A stretch of DNA of 64,000 bases from Rhodococcus oxybenzonivorans. GTDB taxonomy: Bacteria > Actinomycetota > Actinomycetes > Mycobacteriales > Mycobacteriaceae. Below the pieces are notes generated by a model. The model was not told where the DNA came from, ran no database searches, and worked only from the letters and a program-made list of their open reading frames with translations. The position numbers and the translations under genes were made by a program. Positions within the stretch are counted from its first letter, which is position 1, and each line of letters opens with the position of its first letter. Positions 53,768 to 62,272 of the stretch are shown here, piece after piece. Where the stretch lies: NCBI RefSeq assembly GCF_003130705.1, contig NZ_CP021354.1:1550001-1614000 (forward strand), in the 5' to 3' direction.

Positions 53768-54628
53768 CTACGACTCCGCGAGTCGGCGCTTCTCCGTGTC
53801 GACGTCGAAATCAGGTTCCGGCCATTCGAGGCGGAGGCGTTCGAACGCGTCGATCAGTAGCTCGGTGACCGCAATTCTGCTATACCACTTCCGGTCACAC
53901 GGAACCACATACCAGGGCGCGTCCTCGGTGGACGTCTTGTCGAGCATCGCCTGGTAGGCGTCTTGATACGCCGGCCACAACTTGCGCTCGGTCACATCGC
54001 CCGGGTTGTACTTCCAGTACTTGTCCGGGCGCTCCAGTCTCTTCTGCAGCCGCGACTTCTGTTCGTCGAGGGAGACGAACATGGCCACCTTCACCAGGGT
54101 GGTGCCGGTGCCGAGGAGTTCCTTCTCGAACTGATTGATCTCGTCGTAGCGGCCGCGCCACACGGTCTCGGGAACGAAGCCGTGTACGCGCACCACCAGG
54201 ACGTCCTCGTAATGGGAGCGGTCGAAGACGCCCAGTTGCCCACCCCGGGGCAGCGCCTTCGTGACCCGCCACAGGTAGTGGTGCCGCTTCTCCTCGTCGG
54301 TGGGCACCCCGAATGCCACGTGATCGACACCCTGTGGATCGACGTGCCCGATGACGTGACGAACCATTCCGCCCTTGCCCGCGGTGTCCATGCCCTGAAG
54401 GACGAGCAGCACCGAGCGGTTGTCGCCGGATCGGCCGTTGGCGTAGAGCTTCTCTTGCAACGAGGAGAGGACCGTTCCCCGTTCGTGGAGGGCGCGCTTC
54501 CCGTCGATCTTGCTGCTGACGAATCCTGGTGTGCTCCGACTGTCGAGATCAGCGATCTGCATGCCGGGACGGAAACGCAGCGCTTCGGCGGCCGGTGTCT
54601 CCCACAACCCTGCTGCGTTGTCTGCCAT
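53768..54628 (-). CDS. PPK2 family polyphosphate:nucleotide phosphotransferase
   Basis: A 286-residue PPK2-family kinase distinct from the one at 17.3 kb. Walker A is GMDTAGKGG and Walker B FDRSHYEDVLVVRVHG, with YWKYNPGDVTERKLWPAYQDAY near the end. These features are typical of the group that phosphorylates AMP or both AMP and ADP from polyphosphate. It probably works with the other PPK2 in polyphosphate turnover under stress. It is convergent with the small membrane protein gene. Confidence 0.9.
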   Translation of the reverse strand: MADNAAGLWETPAAEALRFRPGMQIADLDSRSTPGFVSSKIDGKRALHERGTVLSSLQEKLYANGRSGDNRSVLLVLQGMDTAGKGGMVRHVIGHVDPQGVDHVAFGVPTDEEKRHHYLWRVTKALPRGGQLGVFDRSHYEDVLVVRVHGFVPETVWRGRYDEINQFEKELLGTGTTLVKVAMFVSLDEQKSRLQKRLERPDKYWKYNPGDVTERKLWPAYQDAYQAMLDKTSTEDAPWYVVPCDRKWYSRIAVTELLIDAFERLRLEWPEPDFDVDTEKRRLAES

Positions 54629-54675
54629 CTACGAACAGTGCCACAGTCGGGGGCTTCGGACAGGCGAACTCGGCT

Positions 54676-54981
54676 TCACACTCGGCTGAAGGGTGGCGGG
54701 GTGACCCCGTCGATGAGGTGGCTACCCCACAGGTCCACACCCGTGATCCTGGCGGTGGCGGTACCTTGCGGTCCCGTGATCCGTAACTCCGTGCCGGGGG
54801 AGAGGTCGGCGTCCTCGCCCAGGGCGTCCGTCAGCGTGCGTACCCGCCCGTGCCAGACGTAGCGACCGCTGATGGGTTCGAAGTTCCCTGCGAGCTGGAC
54901 CTGGACCGTCACGGCGGGTAGTGCACCCACCGCGACCTCGGCCGGCCCGCGGTAACCCTCTTCTTCCTCGGAGTCGTTCAT
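54676..54981 (-). CDS. DUF4873 domain protein
   Basis: A 101-residue protein with an acidic N-terminus (NDSEEEEGYRGPAEV) and an all-beta core (GNFEPISGRYVWHGRV, LRITGPQGTATARITGVDLWG). This matches DUF4873, often found as the last domain of flavin monooxygenases. Here it stands alone. ATG start at 54981. Function unknown. Confidence 0.82.
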   Translation of the reverse strand: MNDSEEEEGYRGPAEVAVGALPAVTVQVQLAGNFEPISGRYVWHGRVRTLTDALGEDADLSPGTELRITGPQGTATARITGVDLWGSHLIDGVTPPPFSRV

Positions 54982-55030
54982 GACCCCGAGTTTACCTGTT
55001 ACTTCTGGTTACACAATATTGAGTGGGTGT

Positions 55031-55765
55031 CTACTCGTCGGCCGTGGGAAGCAGCGGGTGCGGTGCCGCGTTGAATCGCGCAGGGGAACCGTTGAAGGCA
55101 GCGATGCCGGCGATGCCTCCCCAGGTCATCATCGTCAGGTAGTTGATCAGATCCTCCACTGACATCGATCGGTTCGAGATCCACCAGTGGGTAGCCAACT
55201 GGACACCGCCGACGATGCCGTACGCCCACGGCACCGAGCCTCCGGAATCCATCTCCATCTGACGCAGTCGCTCGCCGAGCACCGTCGAGAGGACCTCCGC
55301 GATCATCCGTTCGGAATCGGCCACCGTGTCCCGGCCCGGCCCCGAACCGTTCGACATGATGTACAGATACACTTCGGGATCGGATGCGACCGTCTCCACG
55401 TAGGCGGTGATCGTGGCGCGGGTGAGTTCGAAGTCGTCGAGATCTTCGCCGATGGCCTCGTAGATCCGGGGTGCCAGCGTGGTTTCCACGTAGCGGGCCA
55501 TGGTGGCATTGGTGAGATCGCTCTTGTCGGCGAAGTACCGGTACAGCACGGTCTTGGAGACGCCGATTTCCGAGGCGATCTCATCCATGCCGATGTCGCG
55601 TCCACGCAGGCGGATGGCGGCGATCGTTCCGTCGACGAGCTCTTCCCGGCGCGCGATCTTGTGCTCACGCCAGCGGCGCTTGCGCCCGTCAGGCTTGGTC
55701 GCCTTTTCCAGCTTCGTCATCGACTCCGTCACCTGCTCGGCATCCTTCAGGTCGTCATTCGCCAC
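55031..55765 (-). CDS. TetR family transcriptional regulator
   Basis: A 244-residue TetR regulator. The helix-turn-helix (GMDEIASEIGVSKTVLYRYF) is preceded by an unusually long, basic N-terminal arm (KPDGRKRRWREHKIARR). The ligand domain is Met/Trp-rich. It is equivalent in position and type to Rv0472c and divergent from the DUF445 gene, which it may control. The 137-base gap would hold its operator, but no clear palindrome was seen. Confidence 0.88.
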   Translation of the reverse strand: MANDDLKDAEQVTESMTKLEKATKPDGRKRRWREHKIARREELVDGTIAAIRLRGRDIGMDEIASEIGVSKTVLYRYFADKSDLTNATMARYVETTLAPRIYEAIGEDLDDFELTRATITAYVETVASDPEVYLYIMSNGSGPGRDTVADSERMIAEVLSTVLGERLRQMEMDSGGSVPWAYGIVGGVQLATHWWISNRSMSVEDLINYLTMMTWGGIAGIAAFNGSPARFNAAPHPLLPTADE

Positions 55766-55902
55766 TGAGCTTGTTCACATCCGTTTCGTGTCGCAATTCT
55801 TCTCCCAGCTTAGTGCTCGTGTGTTGTCGGCTCGCACAATGCCGTCTGTGCAGCTCGCTCGTCACTCCTTTGCGAAGCGCCGCGTCATCGACCTTCGGCA
55901 CA

Positions 55903-57183
55903 ATGGCAACTGTGCACCAATTGAGTCTTTCTGCTTTCGACGACGGGGAGAAGCGGCGCGATCTCCGCAAGATGAAGACCGTGGCGACGGGTTTCCTCGT
56001 GTTCGCCACCGTGGTCTACCTCGTGTGCCGGTGGCAGGAATCGCGCGGTGCGGGGGAGTGGGTCGGCTACGTGCGAGCCGCGTCGGAGGCCGGAATGGTG
56101 GGCGCGCTCGCCGACTGGTTCGCCGTCACGGCACTGTTCCGCCATCCCCTCGGCCTGCCCATTCCGCACACGGCGATCATCAAACGGAAGAAGGATCAGC
56201 TCGGTGCCAGCCTGAGCAGTTTCGTGGGGCAGAACTTCCTGGCTCCCGAAGTGGTGGCGGCCAAGGTCCAGGCCGCCCAGATCCCGCTACGGCTCGGCAC
56301 CTGGATGGCGCAGCCGAAACATGCCGCGCGAGTCGCCGCCGAGACAGCGACCGTCCTGCGCGGACTCGTCGAGGTGCTCCGCGACGAGGACGTGCAGCAG
56401 ATCATCGACAGCACCATCGTGCGCAGGCTGGCCGAGCCGGAATGGGGGCCGCCGATCGGACGGGTACTCGGTGAACTAATCCGCGAAAACCGTCAGCTGC
56501 CGATCCTGGACCTGCTTGCCGAGCGCGCCCACCAGTGGGCCCTGGGAAGCCAGGAAACGATCGACCGGATCGTCACCCGCGACTCGCCGTCCTGGTCGCC
56601 CAAGTTCGTCGACCTGATGCTCGGCGAGAAGATCCACCGTGAGCTGGTCGAATTCACGTGGAAGGTGCGCTCGAACCCCGAGCACGAGGTCCGTCAGGCG
56701 GCCAACCGCTTCCTCGTCGACTTCGCCGACGACCTGCAGAACGACCCCGTCACGATGGAGAAGGCCGAAAAAATCAAGGCCGAAATCATGGGTCGCGAGG
56801 AGGTGACCGGGCTCGCCGCCGCCACCTGGAAGGTCGCCAAGCGCCTCATCATGGAGTCCGTCGACGATCCGGGCAGCACGCTGCGGACCAAGGTCGCCGA
56901 GAACGTCGTCCAGATCGGCGAACGACTGCGCGACGACGACGAGCTGAGACTCAAGGTCGACGGGTGGGTCATGGCGGGCACGCGATACGTCGTCGACAAC
57001 TACACCGACGAGATCACCGGGATCATCTCCGACACCGTCGAACGCTGGGATGCCGAGGAAGCGAGCAAGAAGATCGAACTGCAGGTGGGACGGGACCTCC
57101 AGTTCATCAGGATCAACGGCACGGTGGTCGGTTCGATCGCCGGGTTACTGATCTACACGGTCTCCTCATTGATGTTCGGCTGA
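55903..57183 (+). CDS. DUF445 membrane protein (Rv0473-like)
   Basis: A 426-residue protein with a membrane helix near residues 25-45 (ATGFLVFATVVYLVC) and another at the C-terminus (VVGSIAGLLIYTVSSLMFG). The body is helical and charged, with the DUF445 marks EAGMVGALADWFAVTALFRHPLGLPIPHTAII. It is equivalent in position to Rv0473. ATG 55903 is preferred; the longer frame adds 44 residues of atypical composition. It is probably a membrane-anchored scaffolding or organising protein of unknown role. Confidence 0.85.
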   Translation: MATVHQLSLSAFDDGEKRRDLRKMKTVATGFLVFATVVYLVCRWQESRGAGEWVGYVRAASEAGMVGALADWFAVTALFRHPLGLPIPHTAIIKRKKDQLGASLSSFVGQNFLAPEVVAAKVQAAQIPLRLGTWMAQPKHAARVAAETATVLRGLVEVLRDEDVQQIIDSTIVRRLAEPEWGPPIGRVLGELIRENRQLPILDLLAERAHQWALGSQETIDRIVTRDSPSWSPKFVDLMLGEKIHRELVEFTWKVRSNPEHEVRQAANRFLVDFADDLQNDPVTMEKAEKIKAEIMGREEVTGLAAATWKVAKRLIMESVDDPGSTLRTKVAENVVQIGERLRDDDELRLKVDGWVMAGTRYVVDNYTDEITGIISDTVERWDAEEASKKIELQVGRDLQFIRINGTVVGSIAGLLIYTVSSLMFG

Positions 57184-57242
57184 CCGCCGGGTTGATGTTC
57201 CGCTGACCGCCCGGCACCCTGTGGCGAGGGCTACGTGCTCAC

Positions 57243-57271
57243 TGCTAGCAGAGCGCTTGCAATTGCTAGCA
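57243..57271. promoter_or_regulatory. Doubled TGCTAGCA operator upstream of XRE regulator
   Basis: The 8-bp palindrome TGCTAGCA occurs at 57243-57250 and 57264-57271, exactly 21 bases apart (two helical turns), and GCAATTGC overlaps the second. The XRE gene starts 43 bases later. This is a strong candidate operator for the regulator itself. Confidence 0.65.
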
Positions 57272-57314
57272 CCGTCTCTTACACTCGAAATTGCCCAGCA
57301 ATTCGGGAGGACTG

Positions 57315-57821
57315 ATGGCCAGCGATGACCGCGAGGCAGCCGGTGCAGGAGATGTGGCCGCTCGCGTAGTCAGTAACGCCGCACACGACATCGGTGGCTT
57401 CATTCGCGCACAACGTGAAGCCGCGCAGGTCTCGATGCGACAACTGGCGCAACTCGCAGGCGTCAGTAATCCGTACCTGAGTCAGATCGAGCGCGGGTTG
57501 CGCAAGCCTTCGGCCGAAGTGCTGGCGCAGATAGCGAAGGGTCTCCGGGTGTCCTCGGAGGTCCTGTACGTCCAGGCGGGGTACCTCGAGCAACGACCCC
57601 ACGGTCCTGTTCGCGACGCCCTGCTTGCGGATACGGCCATCACCGAGCGGCAGAAGCAAGTGCTGCTCGAGATCTACGAGTCCTTCTGTCGTGAGAACGA
57701 CTCGGCAGAATCCGCCGAATCCAGGATGTCCGAGGTTCGGACCCACGAACCACATCGGTCCGGACCCGAGACGCCGGAACCCGACCCCCCCAACGTTGAA
57801 CAGGAGATAGCCGATGACTGA
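57315..57821 (+). CDS. XRE family regulator (Rv0474-like)
   Basis: A 168-residue regulator with an XRE helix-turn-helix at about residues 40-90 (SMRQLAQLAGVSNPYLSQIE, GLRKPSAEVLAQIAKGLRVS). The C-terminal 35 residues are acidic and Pro-rich. GGGAGG stands six bases before ATG 57315. The stop overlaps the hbhA start by eight bases, so translation is coupled. Gene order TetR-DUF445-XRE-hbhA matches Rv0472c-Rv0475, so it likely controls hbhA and itself through the upstream TGCTAGCA pair. Confidence 0.9.
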   Translation: MASDDREAAGAGDVAARVVSNAAHDIGGFIRAQREAAQVSMRQLAQLAGVSNPYLSQIERGLRKPSAEVLAQIAKGLRVSSEVLYVQAGYLEQRPHGPVRDALLADTAITERQKQVLLEIYESFCRENDSAESAESRMSEVRTHEPHRSGPETPEPDPPNVEQEIADD

Positions 57822-58665
57822 CCAGAAAACCATCGACAGCGTCAAGACCTCGCTGTACGCAGCCGTAGGTGCCGGTGACGTCGTGGTGCAGGCCGTGGCC
57901 GACGTCGTCGCCCAGGTCCGGTCGCGCGCCGAGACCACCCAGGATGATGTCGAGGAGCGCGTCGGTGGCGCCCGCGAACGCATCGCCGGTCTGCAGGAAG
58001 AGGTCACCGAGGGTGTCGAGCACCTCCGCGAGCGCCTCGCGGGCCTGCCGTCCGAGCTGCCCGAGGAGCTCGCCGAGCTCCGCGAGAAGTTCACCGCCGA
58101 CGAACTGCGCAAGGTCGCCGAGGCTTACCTGAAGGTTGCGTCCGACCTCTACACCTCCCTCGCGGAGCGCGGCGAGGATGCAGTCGAGCGCATCCGCAAG
58201 CAGCCGGTCGTCGAGGAGGGTCTCGGTCGCGCCGAATCGGCCTTCGGTGACGCCGTCGAGCTGACCGAGGAAGCTCTCGGCACTGTGGCACGCCAGACCC
58301 GCGCTGTGGGCGAGCAGGCCGCGAAGCTCGCCGGCCGCGCGTCCGTCCGGATCTCCGACACCGCCGAGGGCGTCGGCGAAGCGATTGCCGACGCCGGCGA
58401 CGAGGCCGCGATTCGCGTTCTCGACCTGGGCGACCAGGCCGAAGAGGTCTCGAAGGAGGCTGCCGATCGTGTGAACGCTACGGCTGCCGACGTCCAGGCC
58501 CGCGCCGACAAGGCAGCGCCGGCCAAGCACGCTGCCCCGGCGAAGAAGGCGACCCCAGCCCCGGCCCCGGCCAAGGCTGCTCCGGCCAAGGCTGCTGCAA
58601 CTCCGCCCGCGCCCACCAAGAAGACGGCTCCGGCCAAGAAGACGGCTCCGGCCAAGAAGGTCTGA
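57814..58665 (+). CDS. hbhA: Heparin-binding hemagglutinin-like protein
   Basis: A 283-residue surface-associated protein of the HbhA type. An N-terminal semi-hydrophobic segment (SLYAAVGAGDVVVQAVADVV) is followed by long coiled coils (about 45-175: EERVGGARERIAGLQEEV, ELPEELAELREKFTADELRK) and a Lys/Ala/Pro-rich tail with repeats such as KKTAPAKKTAPAKK. In mycobacteria the Lys-rich tail binds heparan sulfate and the protein is methylated; here it may bind cell-wall polymers or lipid droplets. AGGAGA precedes the ATG. A terminator follows. Confidence 0.9.
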   Translation: MTDQKTIDSVKTSLYAAVGAGDVVVQAVADVVAQVRSRAETTQDDVEERVGGARERIAGLQEEVTEGVEHLRERLAGLPSELPEELAELREKFTADELRKVAEAYLKVASDLYTSLAERGEDAVERIRKQPVVEEGLGRAESAFGDAVELTEEALGTVARQTRAVGEQAAKLAGRASVRISDTAEGVGEAIADAGDEAAIRVLDLGDQAEEVSKEAADRVNATAADVQARADKAAPAKHAAPAKKATPAPAPAKAAPAKAAATPPAPTKKTAPAKKTAPAKKV

Positions 58666-58680
58666 CCTTTTCGCGCTCTC

Positions 58681-58708
58681 GGCCCCCGCACTTTGCGGTG
58701 CGGGGGCC
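58681..58708 (+). terminator. hbhA terminator hairpin
   Basis: GGCCCCCGCAC pairs with GTGCGGGGGCC around a six-base loop and is followed by GTTTGCGTC. It lies 15 bases after the stop. Confidence 0.85.
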
Positions 58709-58738
58709 GTTTGCGTCTTCAGCTCGTAGTATGAGCGT

Positions 58739-59032
58739 GTGATTCAAGTTGACGGCATCGTCTCGGTGATCTTGTTGGTGATTCGCATCGTCGCCCTCGG
58801 CGGCGCGGCGTTCGCCCTGTTTCACGCTGCTCGCCAGCGCAAAGACGCCTTCACGGCCGTCGACAAGCTGAGCAAACCCATCTGGCTGAGCATTCTCGCC
58901 GTGGCATTCCTCGTGCTGCTGCTGTTCCCCGCGGTGCAGCTGTTCGGCATCGTCGCGGTGGTGGCAGTCTGCGTCTATCTCGTGGATGTCCGGCCGCGGG
59001 TGGACGACGTCCAACGCGGACCCCGCTGGTAG
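58739..59032 (+). CDS. DUF2516 family membrane protein (Rv0476-like)
   Basis: A 97-residue protein with two or three membrane segments (GIVSVILLVIRIVALGGAAF and LSILAVAFLVLLLFPAVQLF). It ends with a short charged tail (VRPRVDDVQRG). It corresponds to Rv0476 after hbhA. The start is GTG. Function unknown. Confidence 0.85.
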   Translation: MIQVDGIVSVILLVIRIVALGGAAFALFHAARQRKDAFTAVDKLSKPIWLSILAVAFLVLLLFPAVQLFGIVAVVAVCVYLVDVRPRVDDVQRGPRW

Positions 59033-59067
59033 TTTGGCAAACTGCTCGCCTGCGTTAGGCTCGCGTG

Positions 59068-59565
59068 ATGGCCACGCCCACCACGGTCGAGCAGTCGCGG
59101 GCTATCCCGATCACATGCGCGCAAGCATTCGACGGGACCCTGTCGATCCCACTGGATGCGATCTTCTCCCGCCGCTACGCCCTGCTGCCGCCCATCAAGC
59201 AGGTTCGCGGACAGGACGGAATCTGGGGCCGGGTCGGACAGTCGCGCACAGTGGTCACCACGGACGGCGGAACGATGCGCGAGGTGCTGACAAATGTCGA
59301 TGCCCCACACTCGTTCAGTTACCTGCTCAGCGACATCACCGGCCCACTGCGGCCGCTGGTTGACAGCATCGACGGAACCTGGGAGTTCGTCCCATGCGGG
59401 ACCGGGACCAGAATCACCTGGCGATGGGTCCTGCACCCGAGGGGCCCTGGGACACTCGTCATGCCGCTGATCGCCTCGATGTGGCGTGGCTACGCACGAC
59501 AGGCACTGGAGGTGCTGTCCGAGCAACTGCTCATGCCGGAGTCCACCGAGCGCACGCCGGACTGA
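59068..59565 (+). CDS. SRPBCC family protein
   Basis: A 165-residue single-domain protein with a START/polyketide-cyclase-like pattern: FDGTLSIPLDAIFSRRY, RTVVTTDGGTMREVL, and a late helix with LIASMWRGYARQALEVLSEQ. It would bind a hydrophobic ligand. ATG 59068 or GTG one codon earlier may start it. It begins 36 bases after the DUF2516 gene and may share its transcript. Confidence 0.78.
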   Translation: MATPTTVEQSRAIPITCAQAFDGTLSIPLDAIFSRRYALLPPIKQVRGQDGIWGRVGQSRTVVTTDGGTMREVLTNVDAPHSFSYLLSDITGPLRPLVDSIDGTWEFVPCGTGTRITWRWVLHPRGPGTLVMPLIASMWRGYARQALEVLSEQLLMPESTERTPD

Positions 59566-59687
59566 CGCTTCGTTTCCGTCATCACTGGCGGGCAGTGTGC
59601 GCCTGAACTTCAGCCGGCCCCGGCCGGACACTACGTCGGTTGCAGAGGTTCGATCGGTGAATTCGCATGTGGAACTGATGGTTACGA

Positions 59688-61160
59688 CTACCTCAGTGGG
59701 CCGCAGCGAACATCGAATCGCTTACGCACAGTGTCCAGGGTGTGGCGGAGGTGATCGCGTCCGCGGCGGTGGGTGAGCAGGAACCGCGTTGTTCCGATCA
59801 TGCGGCGTGGCCGCGGGTACCAGCGATCGAGATCGAGTCCGCAATCGAGGAATACCTTGTTGGGCACACTGTCGACGATGAGACTGAGGTTGTGCATGGT
59901 GAGCGATCCGAGCGTATAGGGAAATGCCGCCTTCGACTTCTTCCGTAGATCCGGCGCGTCGAGTTCATACAGCGGGAGGTCCTGGATCTTGTCCAAGAAC
60001 AGTAGGTGGGTCAGGAAGTATCCCACGTACGACGTCAGATGTAATGTGGCAGAACGCGGTTGAATCGACAGGACCGCACCGCTGTCGGAAACGTATGGCT
60101 CGTAGGGGTTCTCGTTGCGCAGCATATATCCGGTGCAGTTCACTATCCAGCTGCCCGGTTGAATTGTCTTCGCTGAGCCGCTGCGGAATATTAAGTCGGT
60201 GTCGCCGTTGCGGTCGACGGCATCCACGACGTGATCCATGATCACCTCGTTCAGACCGGCGGCAATCGTCCTGTTCTCCGATTCGGACAGCAAGCCCAGC
60301 AGGTAGTTGCCTGCGGTGGGGGTCAACCAGGTGCCGTAGGTAGTGCGGAACCAGGTCGCGACATCGGTCTCGTTGGTCCCGTCGAAGCGCCGACCCAGTT
60401 CCGTGAAGATGCGGGTCACGGGCGTGCCGCCCCACCATCGTCGGCCGCCGGTAGGGAACAACCGGTCGCGGTTCGAAAAGAAGGTGCCCGAACCTGCCAC
60501 TAGGTTCACTTCCCGACCGGGGTATTCCGTGACCAGCGTGTGAGCGGTGTCCATCGCGGTTTTTCCGCCGCCCACGACCCACACGGGGGCGTTGCTCGCC
60601 CGCATGTCGTCCCCTCGCATGTCGCAGAAATCGGGTGATACCGACAGGACGCGCGCGCTGGAGATCTCGAGCGGGTCGTTGGGCACGACTCCAAAACCGC
60701 CGGCTTTGATCAGGCGCTTCGCCTCGACGACCATGACCTGGCCGTCCGACGATGTGCAGATGACGCGCACGATCCCACCTGACTCGTCATGCGACTCGAG
60801 CGTCCAGCCGAAGTACTCGTCCACGTGCACTCGTTGCTTGACAACGTCGAGGCAGTGTTCGAAGTGGGTAAGCACCTCCTCCTTTGTTGCCAGATAGGAG
60901 CGATCCTGGCCGAGCGTCCACTTGATGTTGCCGGCGGTGAACAGGCCATGCGGTTGGTGCAGTCGCACATATGCATAGGTGTCGACCCACATGCCGCCGG
61001 GGCGATCGCGGCGGTCGACCAGGACGATCTTCTGCGAGGGAGACAAGTATCGACTGGCGACGAACAGGGCATTGACTCCGGCGATGCCGGCACCGACGAT
61101 GCAGACGTCGCAGCGCTCTACCCGCACGGACGTCTCAGCCGACGCAGCACTGTATGTCAC
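59688..61160 (-). CDS. Flavin-containing monooxygenase-like oxidoreductase
   Basis: A 490-residue FAD/NADP enzyme. The FAD fold is VCIVGAGIAGVNALFVA near residue 20, the second nucleotide-binding site is VWVVGGGKTAMD near 200, and ATG-like turns such as IVNCTGYML follow. The form is close to class B monooxygenases, which hydroxylate or insert oxygen next to a carbonyl, but the full Baeyer-Villiger fingerprint was not recognised. GTG 61160 is chosen because AGGAGG stands six bases before it; an earlier TTG has none. Its base composition seems more AT-rich than the backbone genes, which suggests transfer. Substrate unknown. Confidence 0.8.
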   Translation of the reverse strand: MTYSAASAETSVRVERCDVCIVGAGIAGVNALFVASRYLSPSQKIVLVDRRDRPGGMWVDTYAYVRLHQPHGLFTAGNIKWTLGQDRSYLATKEEVLTHFEHCLDVVKQRVHVDEYFGWTLESHDESGGIVRVICTSSDGQVMVVEAKRLIKAGGFGVVPNDPLEISSARVLSVSPDFCDMRGDDMRASNAPVWVVGGGKTAMDTAHTLVTEYPGREVNLVAGSGTFFSNRDRLFPTGGRRWWGGTPVTRIFTELGRRFDGTNETDVATWFRTTYGTWLTPTAGNYLLGLLSESENRTIAAGLNEVIMDHVVDAVDRNGDTDLIFRSGSAKTIQPGSWIVNCTGYMLRNENPYEPYVSDSGAVLSIQPRSATLHLTSYVGYFLTHLLFLDKIQDLPLYELDAPDLRKKSKAAFPYTLGSLTMHNLSLIVDSVPNKVFLDCGLDLDRWYPRPRRMIGTTRFLLTHRRGRDHLRHTLDTVRKRFDVRCGPLR

Positions 61161-61229
61161 CGCAACCTCCTGGGGACTCTTCAATGCTAGCGACCCCGGA
61201 CGGTTCCGAGAATTGCTCCGCTGGGTCGT

Positions 61230-62246
61230 TCACCTCCTCGAAGGTGAACCCAAGTTCGTGATCTCTGTTGGCTTTTTGCGTCGCGGGATGGTCGCCGAGT
61301 TCGCGGCGGACACAGTGGTGGATTCGGTCTGGGTGGTCTTCTGCCGGCACATGTGAGTGAAGGCGACGAACACCTCGAGTATCTCGGCGGATGTCCATCC
61401 GCGGTTGTTCGTGAGGGCTTCGTGCGGGACATGCGGGACATCGGTATCCATGCCGGCGGGGGTGAGGCCGTCGATGTTGTGCAGGTTCGGTGGAGTGTCG
61501 CTTCCGGGTGGGCTGAGTTCAGCTTCCGCGGTGGGGAGCGGCAGGTAGACGTGTTTGATGTATCGGTATGCCCCACCTGGACGTGGCTCACCGTCGTTGC
61601 CGAGGAATTCTGCAAGTTCGGATGCCGATACGAGTTGGACGGAGAGAAGGGTGTCGTGCTGGATTTTCCACAGGAGGACGAGCCCGCCTTCGGGTCGGGC
61701 GAGGTACGCCACTCCGGAAGGTGAGGGCAGGTTCTCGGGCGTGACGCTCACTTCGGCAGAAGTCTCCCTGTCCGCGAGGATGTGGGCTGTCATTTCCTCG
61801 GAGGCGTAGTACGCGTTCCGGCCGGCGGTAGCTGCGCTGGTGCACCGATATGCGTCGTACATTGCCAGCATCGTGTGCTCTTCCATGGCGCCGATGGCGG
61901 ACCCTTCAGGTCCGAAGCAGAAGTAGCGCTCGGTATTGACCAGCAGTGATTCAGCTGATTGACCGTGAAATTCGCACCACCACGCAAGAGTGGGGCCGAT
62001 CGTTCGGGTGGCGCGGAACTCTTCGAACTCAGGCACTACCCAGGCGAATGGCTCGAGGTGTTCGACGACAGGTGTGGCAGCGTCGTCGAGAGCGTCCAGC
62101 AGCAGCGGCATCTGTGCCGGTTCCAAGTCGGCCAAAGCCTGTTGTGCCTGTCGACGCATCGGCAGACCGTGTCGGAAATGCTCACCCGTCACGAACGGCC
62201 CAGCGAAGTCCTCTTCGGTCCTGTTCCGACGTAATGCGTTACTCAT
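61230..62246 (-). CDS. Protein of unknown function (338 residues)
   Basis: No family is recognised. The start at ATG 62246 has a GAGGGTGG site. The N-terminal half contains aromatic segments (LAWWCEFHGQSAESLLVNTE, RYFCFGPEGSAIGAMEEHT) and looks globular; the middle is beta-rich (VAYLARPEGGLVLLWKIQHD, YRYIKHVYLPLP); the C-terminus is rich in Thr, Ser and Arg and probably disordered. No signal peptide or membrane helix is seen. It lies 26 bases from the desaturase-reductase gene and 69 from the monooxygenase, all on one strand, so the three may be one unit. Confidence 0.75.
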   Translation of the reverse strand: MSNALRRNRTEEDFAGPFVTGEHFRHGLPMRRQAQQALADLEPAQMPLLLDALDDAATPVVEHLEPFAWVVPEFEEFRATRTIGPTLAWWCEFHGQSAESLLVNTERYFCFGPEGSAIGAMEEHTMLAMYDAYRCTSAATAGRNAYYASEEMTAHILADRETSAEVSVTPENLPSPSGVAYLARPEGGLVLLWKIQHDTLLSVQLVSASELAEFLGNDGEPRPGGAYRYIKHVYLPLPTAEAELSPPGSDTPPNLHNIDGLTPAGMDTDVPHVPHEALTNNRGWTSAEILEVFVAFTHMCRQKTTQTESTTVSAANSATIPRRKKPTEITNLGSPSRR

Positions 62247-62272
62247 CGTTCCACCCTCGAATCTGTGTTGGC

